A DNA stretch of 51,720 nt from Bacillus subtilis (GTDB lineage: Bacteria; Bacillota; Bacilli; Bacillales; Bacillaceae_C). The notes under the pieces were generated by a model. The model was not told the origin of the DNA, ran no database searches, and worked only from the letters and a program-made list of their open reading frames with translations. The position numbers and the translations under genes were made by a program. Where the stretch lies: positions 118,755 through 170,474 of the forward strand of contig NZ_VTQV01000005.1 of assembly GCF_008764245.1 (NCBI RefSeq), read 5' to 3'. Shown here one piece after another: positions 1 through 8,128 of this stretch; positions within the stretch are counted from its first letter, which is position 1; each line of letters opens with the position of its first letter.

Positions 1-193
1 AAAAAGCGAAGGAATCGCAAAAACGTAGATTCAAAGTGTGCTTGGATGTACGAAAAAGCGAAGGAAGATCAAAAACGTAGATCCAAAGTGTGCTTGGATG
101 TACGAAAAAGCGAAGGAAGATCAAAAACGTAGATCCAAAGTGTACTTGGATGTACGAAAAAGCGAAGGAACATTAAAAAAGTAGATCCCAGAA
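1..193. repeat. Tandem 52-bp repeat array (about 3.7 units)
   Basis: Units start at 1, 53, 105 and 157, exactly 52 bp apart, and the last is cut short near 193. Each unit carries CGTAGATCC, an 11-bp A/G/T-rich spacer and GGATGTACG, so each can form an imperfect hairpin (one mismatch in the 9-bp arms), followed by an A-rich stretch with GCGAAGGAA. The array touches the window edge and may extend further left. The same family recurs in reverse orientation at 28117-28376. No ORF or Shine-Dalgarno site lies in it. From about 194 to 389 I see only an AT-rich leader with a TATAAT-like box near 348. Confidence 0.9.
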
Positions 194-389
194 TGGTGCT
201 CTTTCTTTTATGCTAAGGGGTAAGTTGTGGAGTGAGATTAGATAGTTGTCGTAAGAGTTGCAAAGTGTAAATGAATTTATTAACCAGCTTTTCAACAGCT
301 GGCCAAATTTGTAAAATACGCCTTCTTTTGCATCTGATTGTAGATTATAATAGAAGGAAGTGAAACATTGCCTTCAGGAGGAAAATCAT

Positions 390-1535
390 ATGAAAATTGT
401 TATTGCTCCAGATTCCTTTAAGGGGAGCGTTAGTGCCAAAGAAGCAGCGGCATCGATTGAACGGGGTGTAAAGAAGGCTTATGCACATGTCGAAACCGTG
501 TTAGTTCCGGTTGCCGATGGTGGAGAAGGAACGATGGAAAATCTTGTTGCCGCGACTAATGGGCGGGAAATAGATATGACGGTCACAGGCCCACTTGGCC
601 AACCTGTGCAGGCGAAGTTTGGTGTGCTGGGAGACCAGCAAACATGTGTGATTGAAATGGCTAGTGCCTCTGGTTTACATACAATCGCAACTTCTGAGCG
701 AAATCCCTTGAAAGCGACTACATACGGTACGGGAGAATTAATTAAAAAAGCATTGGACTTGGGATATCGCCATTTTGTCTTAGCCCTTGGCGGCTCTGCA
801 ACGAATGATGGTGGAGCAGGAATGCTGCAAGCACTTGGTTTACAGCTATTAGATGATAAGGGAAATGAGATTGATTACGGTGGAGGAGAGCTTTGTAAAA
901 TTGCTCAAGTTATAACCGATGAATTAGATGAAAGAATTCAAGAAAGTCAGTTTTTAATTGCCTCGGATGTCGATAATCCATTCATTGGTGAAAATGGGGC
1001 TAGTCATGTATTTGGTCCACAAAAGGGGGCCACGCCAGAGATGGTTGCAACCCTTGATCGAAACCTTTCCCATTGGGCAGACTTGATTGAAAATACAACG
1101 AATATCCGTATTCACGAACGTCCAGGTGCTGGGGCAGCAGGTGGGATCGGTGGCGCTTTTCAGGCATTTTTTCCAGCCGAAATGAAAAGGGGAATTGATG
1201 TTGTGCTCGATTATACGAATCTAGCGGAAAAACTTGTTGGTGCTGATCTCGTGATTACGGGGGAAGGACAAGTCGATTTCCAAACAGCTTTTGGGAAGAC
1301 CCCAATGGGAGTGGCGGAAATGGCAAAAAAGCAACAGATCCCCACGATCATTGTTGCAGGCTCAGTTGGAGAAAAGATTGAAACTCTTTATCCTTACGGT
1401 GTAATCGGCATTTATAGCATGGTGAATGGTCCTATGAAGCTAGAAGAAGCAATGGAAAATGCAGAAATTTTACTTGAAAAGCTCTCAGAACAAATATGCC
1501 GTACATATTTTTATAATAGAAGTAGAGGAGAATAA
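390..1535 (+). CDS. glxK: Glycerate kinase (GlxK/GarK family)
   Basis: Phosphorylates D-glycerate with ATP in the cytoplasm, feeding it into lower glycolysis. The ATG at 390 was chosen over an upstream ATG at 360 because AGGAGG ends nine bases before it and the protein then opens with the family start MKIVIAPDSFKGS. It is 381 aa, the usual family length. The conserved PVADGGEGT segment lies near residue 40, a glycine/alanine-rich GAGAAGGIGG stretch near 250, and an ITGEGQ(V/I)D motif near 290. larC begins four bases after the stop, so they are probably co-transcribed. Whether the product is 2- or 3-phosphoglycerate cannot be told from the sequence. Confidence 0.93.
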   Translation: MKIVIAPDSFKGSVSAKEAAASIERGVKKAYAHVETVLVPVADGGEGTMENLVAATNGREIDMTVTGPLGQPVQAKFGVLGDQQTCVIEMASASGLHTIATSERNPLKATTYGTGELIKKALDLGYRHFVLALGGSATNDGGAGMLQALGLQLLDDKGNEIDYGGGELCKIAQVITDELDERIQESQFLIASDVDNPFIGENGASHVFGPQKGATPEMVATLDRNLSHWADLIENTTNIRIHERPGAGAAGGIGGAFQAFFPAEMKRGIDVVLDYTNLAEKLVGADLVITGEGQVDFQTAFGKTPMGVAEMAKKQQIPTIIVAGSVGEKIETLYPYGVIGIYSMVNGPMKLEEAMENAEILLEKLSEQICRTYFYNRSRGE

Positions 1536-1538
1536 TAG

Positions 1539-2426
1539 ATGAAAACCCTTTATATTGATTGTTTTTCAGGAATTAGTGGAGATATGATGGTAGGCGCCCT
1601 GATCGACGCAGGGGCCTCCTTTGAAAACATTCGACAAGAATTAGAGAAATTGAACGTCCAAGGCTATCAGTTAAATAGAAGAAAAGTGATGAAAGAAGGC
1701 ATTAGCTCAACGAAATTTGATGTTCTTTTAGAAGAGGACGAGCATACCCATCATCATGATCACGAACATTCCCATTCTCATGAGCATCACCATCATCACG
1801 ATCATTCTCATCTTCATGATCACCATCATCATCATGATCACGGTCATGAACATCACCACGACTCCAATAGTCATGATCATGGGCACGGCCACCACCATCG
1901 CAGCTATGCAGATATTCTTCAATTAATTGAGGAGTCTGAATTGGCTCCGGGTGTGAAAGAACGAAGTAAACAGATTTTTGCGCCGATTGCCAAGTCGGAA
2001 GCGAAAATCCATAATATGCCCGTAGAAAGTGTTCATTTTCATGAAGTGGGTGCCGTAGATTCAATTGTCGATATTGTCGCCACAGCAATTGCTCTAGAAG
2101 AGTTGGAGATTGAAAAGGTCGTCTCCGCGCATGTTCCACTTGGATCTGGAAGTATTCGTTGTGCCCACGGTATTTATCCGGTTCCAGCACCGGCAACACT
2201 TGACATGATGAAAAATATTCCGATTGCACCAACAGAGTTATCCTATGAATTAACGACACCTACAGGGGCTGCAATTGTGGTGAGCCAAGCAGATGATTTT
2301 GGCACATTGCCAGCGATGAAGGTTGAGGCCATTGGATATGGCGCTGGAACACGAGATATCCCGAATCGTCCAAATGTACTTCGAATTATGATTGGGGAAG
2401 AGGTAAAAAAAAAGCCGCTAACGTGA
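1539..2426 (+). CDS. larC: LarC N-terminal part (nickel-pincer cofactor biosynthesis), frame 1 of a frameshifted gene
   Basis: LarC (formerly DUF111) is the CTP-dependent nickel insertase that completes the nickel-pincer nucleotide cofactor of lactate racemase and related enzymes. The product opens with the family signature YIDCFSGISGDMM. Residues about 69-121 are extremely rich in His and Asp, a probable nickel store, and the conserved VHFHEVGAVDSIVD segment follows. At 2405-2413 is a run of nine A; the frame then ends at TGA 2424 after only KKKPLT, while the rest of LarC continues in the -1 frame. In Lactobacillus LarC is known to be made by programmed frameshifting. No larA, larB or larE is nearby. 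Confidence 0.9.
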   Translation: MKTLYIDCFSGISGDMMVGALIDAGASFENIRQELEKLNVQGYQLNRRKVMKEGISSTKFDVLLEEDEHTHHHDHEHSHSHEHHHHHDHSHLHDHHHHHDHGHEHHHDSNSHDHGHGHHHRSYADILQLIEESELAPGVKERSKQIFAPIAKSEAKIHNMPVESVHFHEVGAVDSIVDIVATAIALEELEIEKVVSAHVPLGSGSIRCAHGIYPVPAPATLDMMKNIPIAPTELSYELTTPTGAAIVVSQADDFGTLPAMKVEAIGYGAGTRDIPNRPNVLRIMIGEEVKKKPLT

Positions 2427-2866
2427 AACAGCCTGAAGAGATCTCCATTTTAGAATGCCAAATGGATGATATGACAGGGGAAGCGCTTGGATACACAATG
2501 GAAAGGCTTTTGGATGCGGGTGCTCTAGATGTCTATCATACCCCTATATATATGAAAAAAAGCCGGCCGGGAGTATTACTTACGACCCTTGCACCTCAAG
2601 CACTCGAATCCGCCTTAACCAATATTTTGCTAGAGGAAACGACGACTCTTGGGGTGCGAAGCTCTTCATCTGCTCGGACCATTTTAGAAAGAAAGCTCGT
2701 CACAGTGGATACGCCATATGGCCCCATTCGCATTAAACAAGCGATTAAAGACGGAAACATCATCCGTGCCTTACCCGAATATGAAGATGTGAAGCGGGTA
2801 GCTTTTGAGCACAAGCTTCCTTTTCAAAAGGTATACAAAGAAGCTTTGACCATCAAAAGTGATTGA
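2423..2866 (+). CDS. larC: LarC C-terminal part, reached by -1 frameshift
   Basis: This frame carries the C-terminal LarC domain, beginning with ISILECQMDDMTGEALGY. The GTG at 2423 overlaps the stop of the first frame, but there is no Shine-Dalgarno site before it, only the A run. Reading back in this frame gives open codons through the A run, so a single -1 slip at 2405-2413 yields one continuous LarC of roughly 440 residues. Programmed ribosomal frameshifting, transcriptional slippage on nine A, or a genuine mutation or assembly error would all look the same here. The matching sequence and intact reading on both sides argue against old decay. Confidence 0.85.
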   Translation: MKQPEEISILECQMDDMTGEALGYTMERLLDAGALDVYHTPIYMKKSRPGVLLTTLAPQALESALTNILLEETTTLGVRSSSSARTILERKLVTVDTPYGPIRIKQAIKDGNIIRALPEYEDVKRVAFEHKLPFQKVYKEALTIKSD

Positions 2867-2918
2867 AATACTGTGAACATGTAACAGAAATATATTCATC
2901 CAAGAAAGGAGAAATGGC

Positions 2919-3833
2919 ATGCATATTGTTATCGCAGGAGGTAGCGGCTTTGTTGGACAGGTATTGCAAAAGCAACTACTAGCCCAAGGACATCGACTGA
3001 CAATCTTAACCAGGGATCCTTCGAAATTTCAGCCAACCAATCAAGTCCAATATGTCGAATGGTTAACCTCCAACAGTCAACCGGAAACACAATTGGACAA
3101 AGTGGATGCTTTTGTGAACTTGGCTGGGGAGTCTATTAATGGACTAAGATGGACAAAAACAAAGAAGCAACGAATCCTTCAAAGCCGAATCACAGCCACA
3201 AAGGAAGTTTTACGGATCATCGAAAAACTAGATCCCAAGCCAAGTGTGCTTGTGAACGCCTCTGCCATTGGCTATTACGGCATGTCGGAAACCGCAACCT
3301 TCACGGAAGAAGTGCACTCGAATGCGAGAGACTTTCTAGCAACAGTTGTTCAAACATGGGAAGAGCTAGCTTCCGAAGCGGAAAAATGGGGAGTGCGCAC
3401 CGTATATGCTCGCTTTGGGATTGTCCTCGGAAAAGCAGGCGGGGCTTTTCCACTTATGTCTTTGCCCTATAAGCTGGGGGTCGGGGGGAGGATCGGGTCC
3501 GGAAAACAATGGGTTTCATGGATTCATGTCGCAGATGTAGCGGGAATGATAGCCTATTCGATTGAACAAACCTCAATCCGAGGACCCCTGAATGTAACAG
3601 CACCTGAACCGAAGAGAATGGATGACTTCGGCAAAACGATTGCTCATGTCCTTCATCGCCCCCATTGGTTCCCCGTTCCGAGTTTTGCAATGAAAGCATT
3701 ATTAGGTGAAATGAGTGAAATGCTCCTTTGTGGTCAAAGAGCCGTCCCGGAAAAAGCCTTGAATGCTTCTTATACGTTCCAATATCCGGATTTGGAAGTG
3801 GCATTAAGAGAAATTCTTACTTCTAAAGATTAG
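2919..3833 (+). CDS. yfhF: TIGR01777-family NAD(P)-binding epimerase
   Basis: A cytoplasmic extended-SDR protein like B. subtilis YfhF, of unproven substrate. The Rossmann dinucleotide loop GGSGFVG is at residues 7-13. The family segments VNLAGESI, SAIGYYG and RFGIVLGKAGGAF are present, with a C-terminal DUF1731-like tail ending in EILTSKD. Length 304 aa is normal. An AAAGGAG box precedes the ATG by seven bases. The last 110 bp and the 50 bp after the stop are duplicated at 6459-6620 and, degraded, at 5671-5760: the accessory island to the right appears to have entered at this 3' end. Confidence 0.9.
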   Translation: MHIVIAGGSGFVGQVLQKQLLAQGHRLTILTRDPSKFQPTNQVQYVEWLTSNSQPETQLDKVDAFVNLAGESINGLRWTKTKKQRILQSRITATKEVLRIIEKLDPKPSVLVNASAIGYYGMSETATFTEEVHSNARDFLATVVQTWEELASEAEKWGVRTVYARFGIVLGKAGGAFPLMSLPYKLGVGGRIGSGKQWVSWIHVADVAGMIAYSIEQTSIRGPLNVTAPEPKRMDDFGKTIAHVLHRPHWFPVPSFAMKALLGEMSEMLLCGQRAVPEKALNASYTFQYPDLEVALREILTSKD

Positions 3834-3942
3834 TGTTGATTTGAGAGAATGGGATCTTTGAATTCAACAATTTGGACAGATTGTAGCACAACGTGGTAAT
3901 CGAATATGCTGAATTTGGTTAAATAAAATCATTATGGATTAG

Positions 3943-4434
3943 GTGTTTTTATTGAAAAAGACAACCCCTAAAAGAATACATATTATTGGTTCTGTTGGAA
4001 GTGGTAAAACAACTTTGGCAAGAGAAATATCTTTAAGGTTAGATATACCGTATTATGAATTAGATAATGTAGTTTGGAAAAGGCATAGTTCTGGAGACAT
4101 AAGAAGGACTGAACAAGAAAGAGAAAGGTATCTAAATAATATAATACAATCCGATAGTTGGATAATTGAAGGAGTACACAATGAGGATTGGGTTAGTAAT
4201 TGTTTTCACAGTGCTGATTTGATTATCTTTTTGGATACAAAATACTCAATTAGAACATACCGGATTATAAAGAGATTCCTTAAACAAAAACTTCGATTAG
4301 AAAAGTCAAATTACAAACCAACAGCAGATATATTTTTTAAAATGTTTAAATGGAACCGTTACTTTGAGGAAGTGGGTAAGGTTAACTTTTTTAACAAATA
4401 TGGCATGCATAAAGATAAAAATAAAAATCATTAA
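3943..4434 (+). CDS. P-loop kinase of the FlaR-like/adenylate kinase-like family, C-terminus frameshifted
   Basis: Walker A GSVGSGKTT lies at residues 16-24 after a basic N-terminus; a DNVVW segment and WIIEGVH follow as in small 'topology modulation' (FlaR-like) kinases. Cellular substrate unknown. I list the GTG at 3943; a TTG at 3952 is also possible, and neither has a strong ribosome site. The frame stops after KDKNKNH inside an A-rich run (about 4410-4427). Removing one A would continue the protein for about 17 residues to a TAA at 4468, exactly where the intergenic cassette motif begins, so a late one-base insertion is likely. Family members usually run about 170-180 aa. Confidence 0.75.
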   Translation: MFLLKKTTPKRIHIIGSVGSGKTTLAREISLRLDIPYYELDNVVWKRHSSGDIRRTEQERERYLNNIIQSDSWIIEGVHNEDWVSNCFHSADLIIFLDTKYSIRTYRIIKRFLKQKLRLEKSNYKPTADIFFKMFKWNRYFEEVGKVNFFNKYGMHKDKNKNH

Positions 4435-4570
4435 CAGCACAACAAATTCTGTTAAGAAATATTTCAACTAACGGCGCTATTCTGAAACAAAAGTACAGTG
4501 CCAATTATTAAAAAATAGCTCTGGATTGTGGCATTAAATGAGTACCAAATAATAAAAGGGGTGGGAAAGA

Positions 4571-4741
4571 ATGGATGTTTTTGATGCTGTTATAAATATT
4601 GTATTTTTTATCCCTATCTTTTATTTAATATCAAGGTTTGCCTATTTCGTTAAGTATACGAAAGGTAAATTAAATGAAATGGATAAAAAGTTGGGCGAAA
4701 TGAGATATATAGATACAAGAATTAGTGGGAGTAATGAGTAA
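4571..4741 (+). CDS. Small single-span membrane protein (56 aa), unrecognised
   Basis: A short gene with a strong ribosome site (AAAAGGGGTGGG) seven bases before the ATG. The product starts MDVFDAVINIVFF, has one hydrophobic helix at about residues 6-25 and then a basic, coiled-coil-like segment (KGKLNEMDKKLGEM). It sits between two copies of the recurring intergenic motif, so it behaves as one cassette of the island. I do not recognise the family. Confidence 0.6.
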   Translation: MDVFDAVINIVFFIPIFYLISRFAYFVKYTKGKLNEMDKKLGEMRYIDTRISGSNE

Positions 4742-4935
4742 GTATTCTCCACAATCCGGCGCTATAACTGCAAAAGCTGTACTAAAATCGGGCCATTTAA
4801 TAGAATAAATAGCAGGATATTTAGTGGGGAATCAAAGTTTTTTTAAGTCATATTTTAATGAAATTATTCTTATTGAATAGGAGTGTTAAGGATTAGAAAG
4901 TAAATCGAATTCAATTTCGAGGGATAGGTGATTCA

Positions 4936-5607
4936 ATGGAAAACGTTGAAATTATTAAAAAAGCCAAAGACTTTGTCAAAGAGCAACATTGGAATGATTA
5001 TAGTGGCCATGATTGGTGGCATATCATGAGGGTAACCAACACGGCTAAAGCCATATCCATTCAGGAAGGTGGAAATGATTTTATTATTGAACTTGCAGCA
5101 CTACTGCATGATGTGGCTGATGAAAAGATTAGCGGAAGCGAAGAAGAAGGCCTTCTTAAGGTGAGTAAGTGGCTCAAAGAAAACGATGTGGAAGGGCGGA
5201 TAATATCCGCGGTTATTGAGATCGTTACAACGATATCCTTCAAAGGTGGGAACCTTAAGCATATGAATACGATTGAAGGGAAAATTGTCCAGGATGCTGA
5301 TCGTTTGGATGCAATGGGCGCCATTGGTATTGCTCGTACATTTGCGTATTCGGGTGCCAAAGATCACCCTATTTACGATCCTGATCTCCCGGTTAGGGAT
5401 CATATGACGCATGAAGAATACCGTCATGGCAAAGGCTCGGCTATTAATCATTTTCATGAGAAGCTCTTAAAACTAAAGGATGCAATGAATACGGAATATG
5501 GAAAAAGGCTTGCCGAAGAACGTCATGAGTATATGATAAAGTTTCTTGACCAATTTTTCCTTGAGTGGGGAAATGATAAGAAAAATTTTCGGCCTTATTG
5601 TCAGTGA
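4936..5607 (+). CDS. HD-domain phosphohydrolase (YpgQ/YedJ-like)
   Basis: A cytoplasmic metal-dependent hydrolase of the HD superfamily; related proteins hydrolyse nucleotides, but the substrate is not shown here. Metal-ligand residues are visible: H25 and H29 in GHDWWH, the HD pair H58-D59 in ALLHDVADEK, and a further D in VQDADRLDAMGAIG. The length of 223 aa is slightly more than usual because of a short polar tail (KKNFRPYCQ) that may come from the neighbouring cassette joint. The ATG follows GGGATAGGTG. A GGGCGCCATAAT copy of the island motif follows the stop. Confidence 0.87.
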   Translation: MENVEIIKKAKDFVKEQHWNDYSGHDWWHIMRVTNTAKAISIQEGGNDFIIELAALLHDVADEKISGSEEEGLLKVSKWLKENDVEGRIISAVIEIVTTISFKGGNLKHMNTIEGKIVQDADRLDAMGAIGIARTFAYSGAKDHPIYDPDLPVRDHMTHEEYRHGKGSAINHFHEKLLKLKDAMNTEYGKRLAEERHEYMIKFLDQFFLEWGNDKKNFRPYCQ

Positions 5608-5670
5608 TCGGTTCATATACGGCTGGGCGCCATAATCGCAAAACGGAAATGGGGCAGTTTCTTTAGTGGC

Positions 5671-5760
5671 TCTAAAAGAGATTCTTATTTCTAAGGAATA
5701 GTCTTGATTTGAAAAAATTAAAACAATCACGTTGAGGTAATGGAATCTTTGAATTTAACA
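5671..5760 (+). repeat. Degraded copy of the yfhF 3' end
   Basis: This stretch aligns with yfhF positions of about 3800-3880: GTGGC(A/T)(C/T)TAA, AGA(G/A)ATTCTTA, a stop codon, CTTGATTTGA and GGAATCTTTGAATT(C/T)AACAATTT. It has an insert of about 24 bp in its middle and many substitutions, so it is older or less constrained than the copy at 6459. Confidence 0.75.
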
Positions 5761-5860
5761 ATTTTGAATTTCAGAATGCTTAGGGGTCATATTTTTGTTA
5801 TTGTACTTTTGATATATCACAGACTAATTCATTAATAATAAAATTAGGAGCTGCTATATT

Positions 5861-6265
5861 ATGATCTATAAAAACTCGCTTGATGGTATCTCACCCGATA
5901 TGTTAAACGGATTTTTCGGAGATTGGCCTAATCCACCTAAACCAGATACCCATCTAAGACTGTTAAAAAACAGTAGTAAAGTGATTATTGCGTTAGATGA
6001 TAATACAAATCAAGTAATTGGTTTTATTACTGCTATTAGCGATGGTGTTCTCTCTGCCTATATTCCACTACTTGAGGTTTTGCCAAAGTTCAGAGGTAAA
6101 GGTATTGGTAAAGAATTAGTAAAACGAATATTAAAGGAACTTGATGATATATATATGATTGATTTATGCTGTGACGACGACTTAATTCCGTATTATGACA
6201 AATTTGGAATGATGAAGACAAATGGTATGATTTTGAGAAATTATAAAATGCAATCTGGAAACTAA
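5861..6265 (+). CDS. GNAT family N-acetyltransferase
   Basis: A small cytoplasmic acetyl-CoA-dependent acyltransferase. The acetyl-CoA pyrophosphate-binding motif RGKGIG is at residues 78-83, preceded by the beta-4 strand LLEVLPKF. The C-terminus (YYDKFGMMKTNGMILRNYK) is the usual GNAT beta-6/7 ending. The protein is 134 aa with a normal ATG start after TTAGGAG. Substrate unknown. It lies in the second cassette, between two copies of the yfhF tail. Confidence 0.87.
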   Translation: MIYKNSLDGISPDMLNGFFGDWPNPPKPDTHLRLLKNSSKVIIALDDNTNQVIGFITAISDGVLSAYIPLLEVLPKFRGKGIGKELVKRILKELDDIYMIDLCCDDDLIPYYDKFGMMKTNGMILRNYKMQSGN

Positions 6266-6373
6266 AATAAATACAAATTAATTTAGTTTCTTCTACAAAC
6301 AGTGCAAATCTGGAATATGAATTGCGCCCTTTCTTGGCTTATCGGGTATTTATTAGTCATGGGGGTAAATTGA

Positions 6374-6458
6374 GTGGATGTACAGATTAAAAAAACATCA
6401 GTGCATCAGTAGAACAAAGAGTCGTATTGAGACACTTACTCGAAAATACAAATATGAT
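6374..6458 (+). pseudogene. GNAT N-terminal remnant fused to a yfhF tail copy
   Basis: GTG at 6374 starts a VDVQIKKTSV reading typical of the first residues of a GNAT gene. An 8-bp direct duplication (CATCAGTG then CATCAGTA) shifts the frame; correcting it restores RVVLRHLLE. The remnant stops at 6458, where the copied yfhF tail begins. A shorter, unshifted remnant of the same gene start lies at 8371. An ORF from 6378 to 6572 crosses this joint but is a chimera of the two pieces and not a believable gene. Confidence 0.7.
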
Positions 6459-6620
6459 TTGTTACTGTGTGGTCAAAGATTCATCCCGGAAAAAGCCTTG
6501 AAAGCTTCTTATACGTTTCAATATCCGGATCTGGAAGTGGCATTAAGAGAAATTCTCACTTCTAAAGATTAGTGTTGATTTGAGAGAATGGGATCTTTGA
6601 ATTCAACAATCTGGACAGAA
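6459..6620 (+). repeat. Second copy of the yfhF 3' end (162 bp)
   Basis: Nearly identical to 3721-3882: the last 37 codons of yfhF, its stop, and about 48 bp beyond, ending at GGACAGA. I count roughly a dozen differences, mostly single-base. The copied tail keeps its reading frame open up to the stop at 6570-6572 but has no start of its own. It marks the right edge of the second inserted segment. Confidence 0.92.
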
Positions 6621-6641
6621 TGTTGCTCTGGGGGAAAAAGG

Positions 6642-7058
6642 ATGAAGAAAAAAGTTATGTGGTCTGCTTTGGTTTTAATTATAGTTATTATCATGGCACT
6701 TCCATTTGGTTTCTTTTATGTGCTAAATAACGGTAATCCTTATACAAACTATATAGCAGATAAAAAAGTTCCGAAATATTTAGAGGGAAAAGGATATACG
6801 GAGAACGATATAGAAGAATCGCATTATATAGAGCCGAAGCATATTATTAATAAAGATTTTTATCACGGTCATTATATGGTTATCTTCAAAGACGAACCAG
6901 ATGTGACCTATTATTATGGTATCACCAAAAAGGGAAAACAAGTTAATCAATTCTGTGAAAAGGATAAACTATCTTCTGCTGGTGTTACAGATATTGTTGA
7001 AAGTGAAACAAAACACAGTGAAGAAAAATGTATTAACTCTCTAGATAATCGAGATTAG
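6642..7058 (+). CDS. Membrane-anchored DUF3139-like protein
   Basis: A 138-aa protein with an N-terminal signal anchor (basic KKK, then a hydrophobic helix at about residues 5-27) and an extracytoplasmic domain containing GNPYTNYIA, KVPKYLEGKGYTENDI and YYYGITKKGK, a layout I associate with the DUF3139 family. No function is known. The ATG at 6642 is preceded by GGGGGAAAAAGG; a longer in-frame start at 6588 lies inside the copied yfhF tail and was rejected. It is the first gene after that tail. Confidence 0.65.
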   Translation: MKKKVMWSALVLIIVIIMALPFGFFYVLNNGNPYTNYIADKKVPKYLEGKGYTENDIEESHYIEPKHIINKDFYHGHYMVIFKDEPDVTYYYGITKKGKQVNQFCEKDKLSSAGVTDIVESETKHSEEKCINSLDNRD

Positions 7059-7206
7059 ATAAGATAAATGGAGAAATATGTTAGTATCCAGGTGATAAGG
7101 AGTGTGGTTTAAATAGAGGTAATATTTTTTTAATTGGCTCTGTTAATCAATAATGTTGATAGGGGAAAAATAAAAAGAGACTGACGGGATTCACTGCCTC
7201 CATCTT

Positions 7207-7506
7207 TCACCATAATGGTTCTTCTATATTAGTTAATTTCAAGAACAATGGCATTACAAATAGAACCACGAGTATTAAAGCAAGTTCTAATAATAATGCA
7301 GAAGCTAATGATAAATTAAACATTATAGAAAATGGAATCGTGATAATTGGAAATAAAACAAGTAAAGAAGTTATATTTCTGGAAGATGTACTTTGATATT
7401 GAATCTTTCCGCAATGATTACATTTCATACTTTTACGGAATGTTAATAATTTTTTTATTGAATCAAACCAAGACCATTTTTTACCGCAGTTTTGACAAGT
7501 AGGCAT
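7207..7506 (-). CDS. TIGR04104-type zinc-ribbon membrane protein
   Basis: The 99-aa product begins MPTCQNCGKKWSW and has a second CxxC in CNHCGKIQYQ, forming a four-cysteine zinc ribbon at residues 4-38. Two hydrophobic helices follow (about 46-65 and 68-90). This matches small putative zinc-finger proteins of Bacillus (TIGR04104). AGGAGG precedes the ATG by about eight bases. It is the only minus-strand gene within the island. Function unknown. Confidence 0.78.
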   Translation of the reverse strand: MPTCQNCGKKWSWFDSIKKLLTFRKSMKCNHCGKIQYQSTSSRNITSLLVLFPIITIPFSIMFNLSLASALLLELALILVVLFVMPLFLKLTNIEEPLW

Positions 7507-7718
7507 ACAGAAATCCTCCTCTCTTTTAATGTCCTTGATTAAATACTTATACGTTCTTAATGACTGATAAGTTCCATTTATTGGAAATAAACAAGGTACG
7601 CAGGTTGGTCTAATGATTTCTAATTAAATAGAACCTATCTATAGATTTCGCTTCAACAATCACGTTTGCGGCATAGTATTGTTCCAGAATCGGGCCACTT
7701 AATGGAATTATAGGGGGA

Positions 7719-8108
7719 TTGGGGACGATTAATAAAAACTTAAAAAGGTGGATGTCTTTTACTATCTTATCGGTTTTAATTGTTGGTATGGCAATATACT
7801 ATATTTTCTTTTTCACACCAAAGAATTCTCTTGAATTATATCAAACCATTTCATTTGCGGATGATTTTGATGAAGCCCAAAATGTAATGTTGAAGGGGTA
7901 TGAGTCATATTTTAAAAAAGAGGATTTCGATTTCATTAATGACTTGGGTAACTCTCCCAATAGGATAAGTCAGTTTACTCTGTTTGAATATAACCAAAAA
8001 ACATATATGGTTATGACTACACCGGGTACTAAAAGATTAAAGGTTCTCGCAGTTGAAGAGTTGCCTGAAGAGATTGAACAATATTTTCTTGGGGTAACGC
8101 CTAAATAG
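7719..8108 (+). CDS. Small membrane-anchored protein, unrecognised
   Basis: A 129-aa product with an N-terminal membrane anchor (about residues 10-32) and an external domain with LELYQTISFADDFDEAQ and VLAVEELPEEIEQYFLG. I do not recognise the family. The TTG at 7719 is a poor start, with GGGGG only one base upstream; ATT at 7728 or ATG at 7752 are alternatives in the same frame. The AATCGGGCCACTTAATGG cassette motif lies directly upstream. Confidence 0.55.
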   Translation: MGTINKNLKRWMSFTILSVLIVGMAIYYIFFFTPKNSLELYQTISFADDFDEAQNVMLKGYESYFKKEDFDFINDLGNSPNRISQFTLFEYNQKTYMVMTTPGTKRLKVLAVEELPEEIEQYFLGVTPK

Positions 8109-8128
8109 TTGTGCGTCAATCGGGCTGG

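Noticed and set aside
1-193. CRISPR array
   Set aside because: Units repeat over their whole 52-bp length; there are no unique spacers and no cas genes. The same applies to 28117-28376 and 13548-13806.
1702-2259. 185-codon minus-strand ORF opposite larC
   Set aside because: It mirrors the His/Asp-rich repeat of larC, has no ribosome site, and its composition is that of an antisense shadow.
6378-6572. 64-codon ORF joining a GNAT start to a yfhF tail
   Set aside because: It reads a frameshifted remnant into a duplicated gene end; both halves are explained by duplication.
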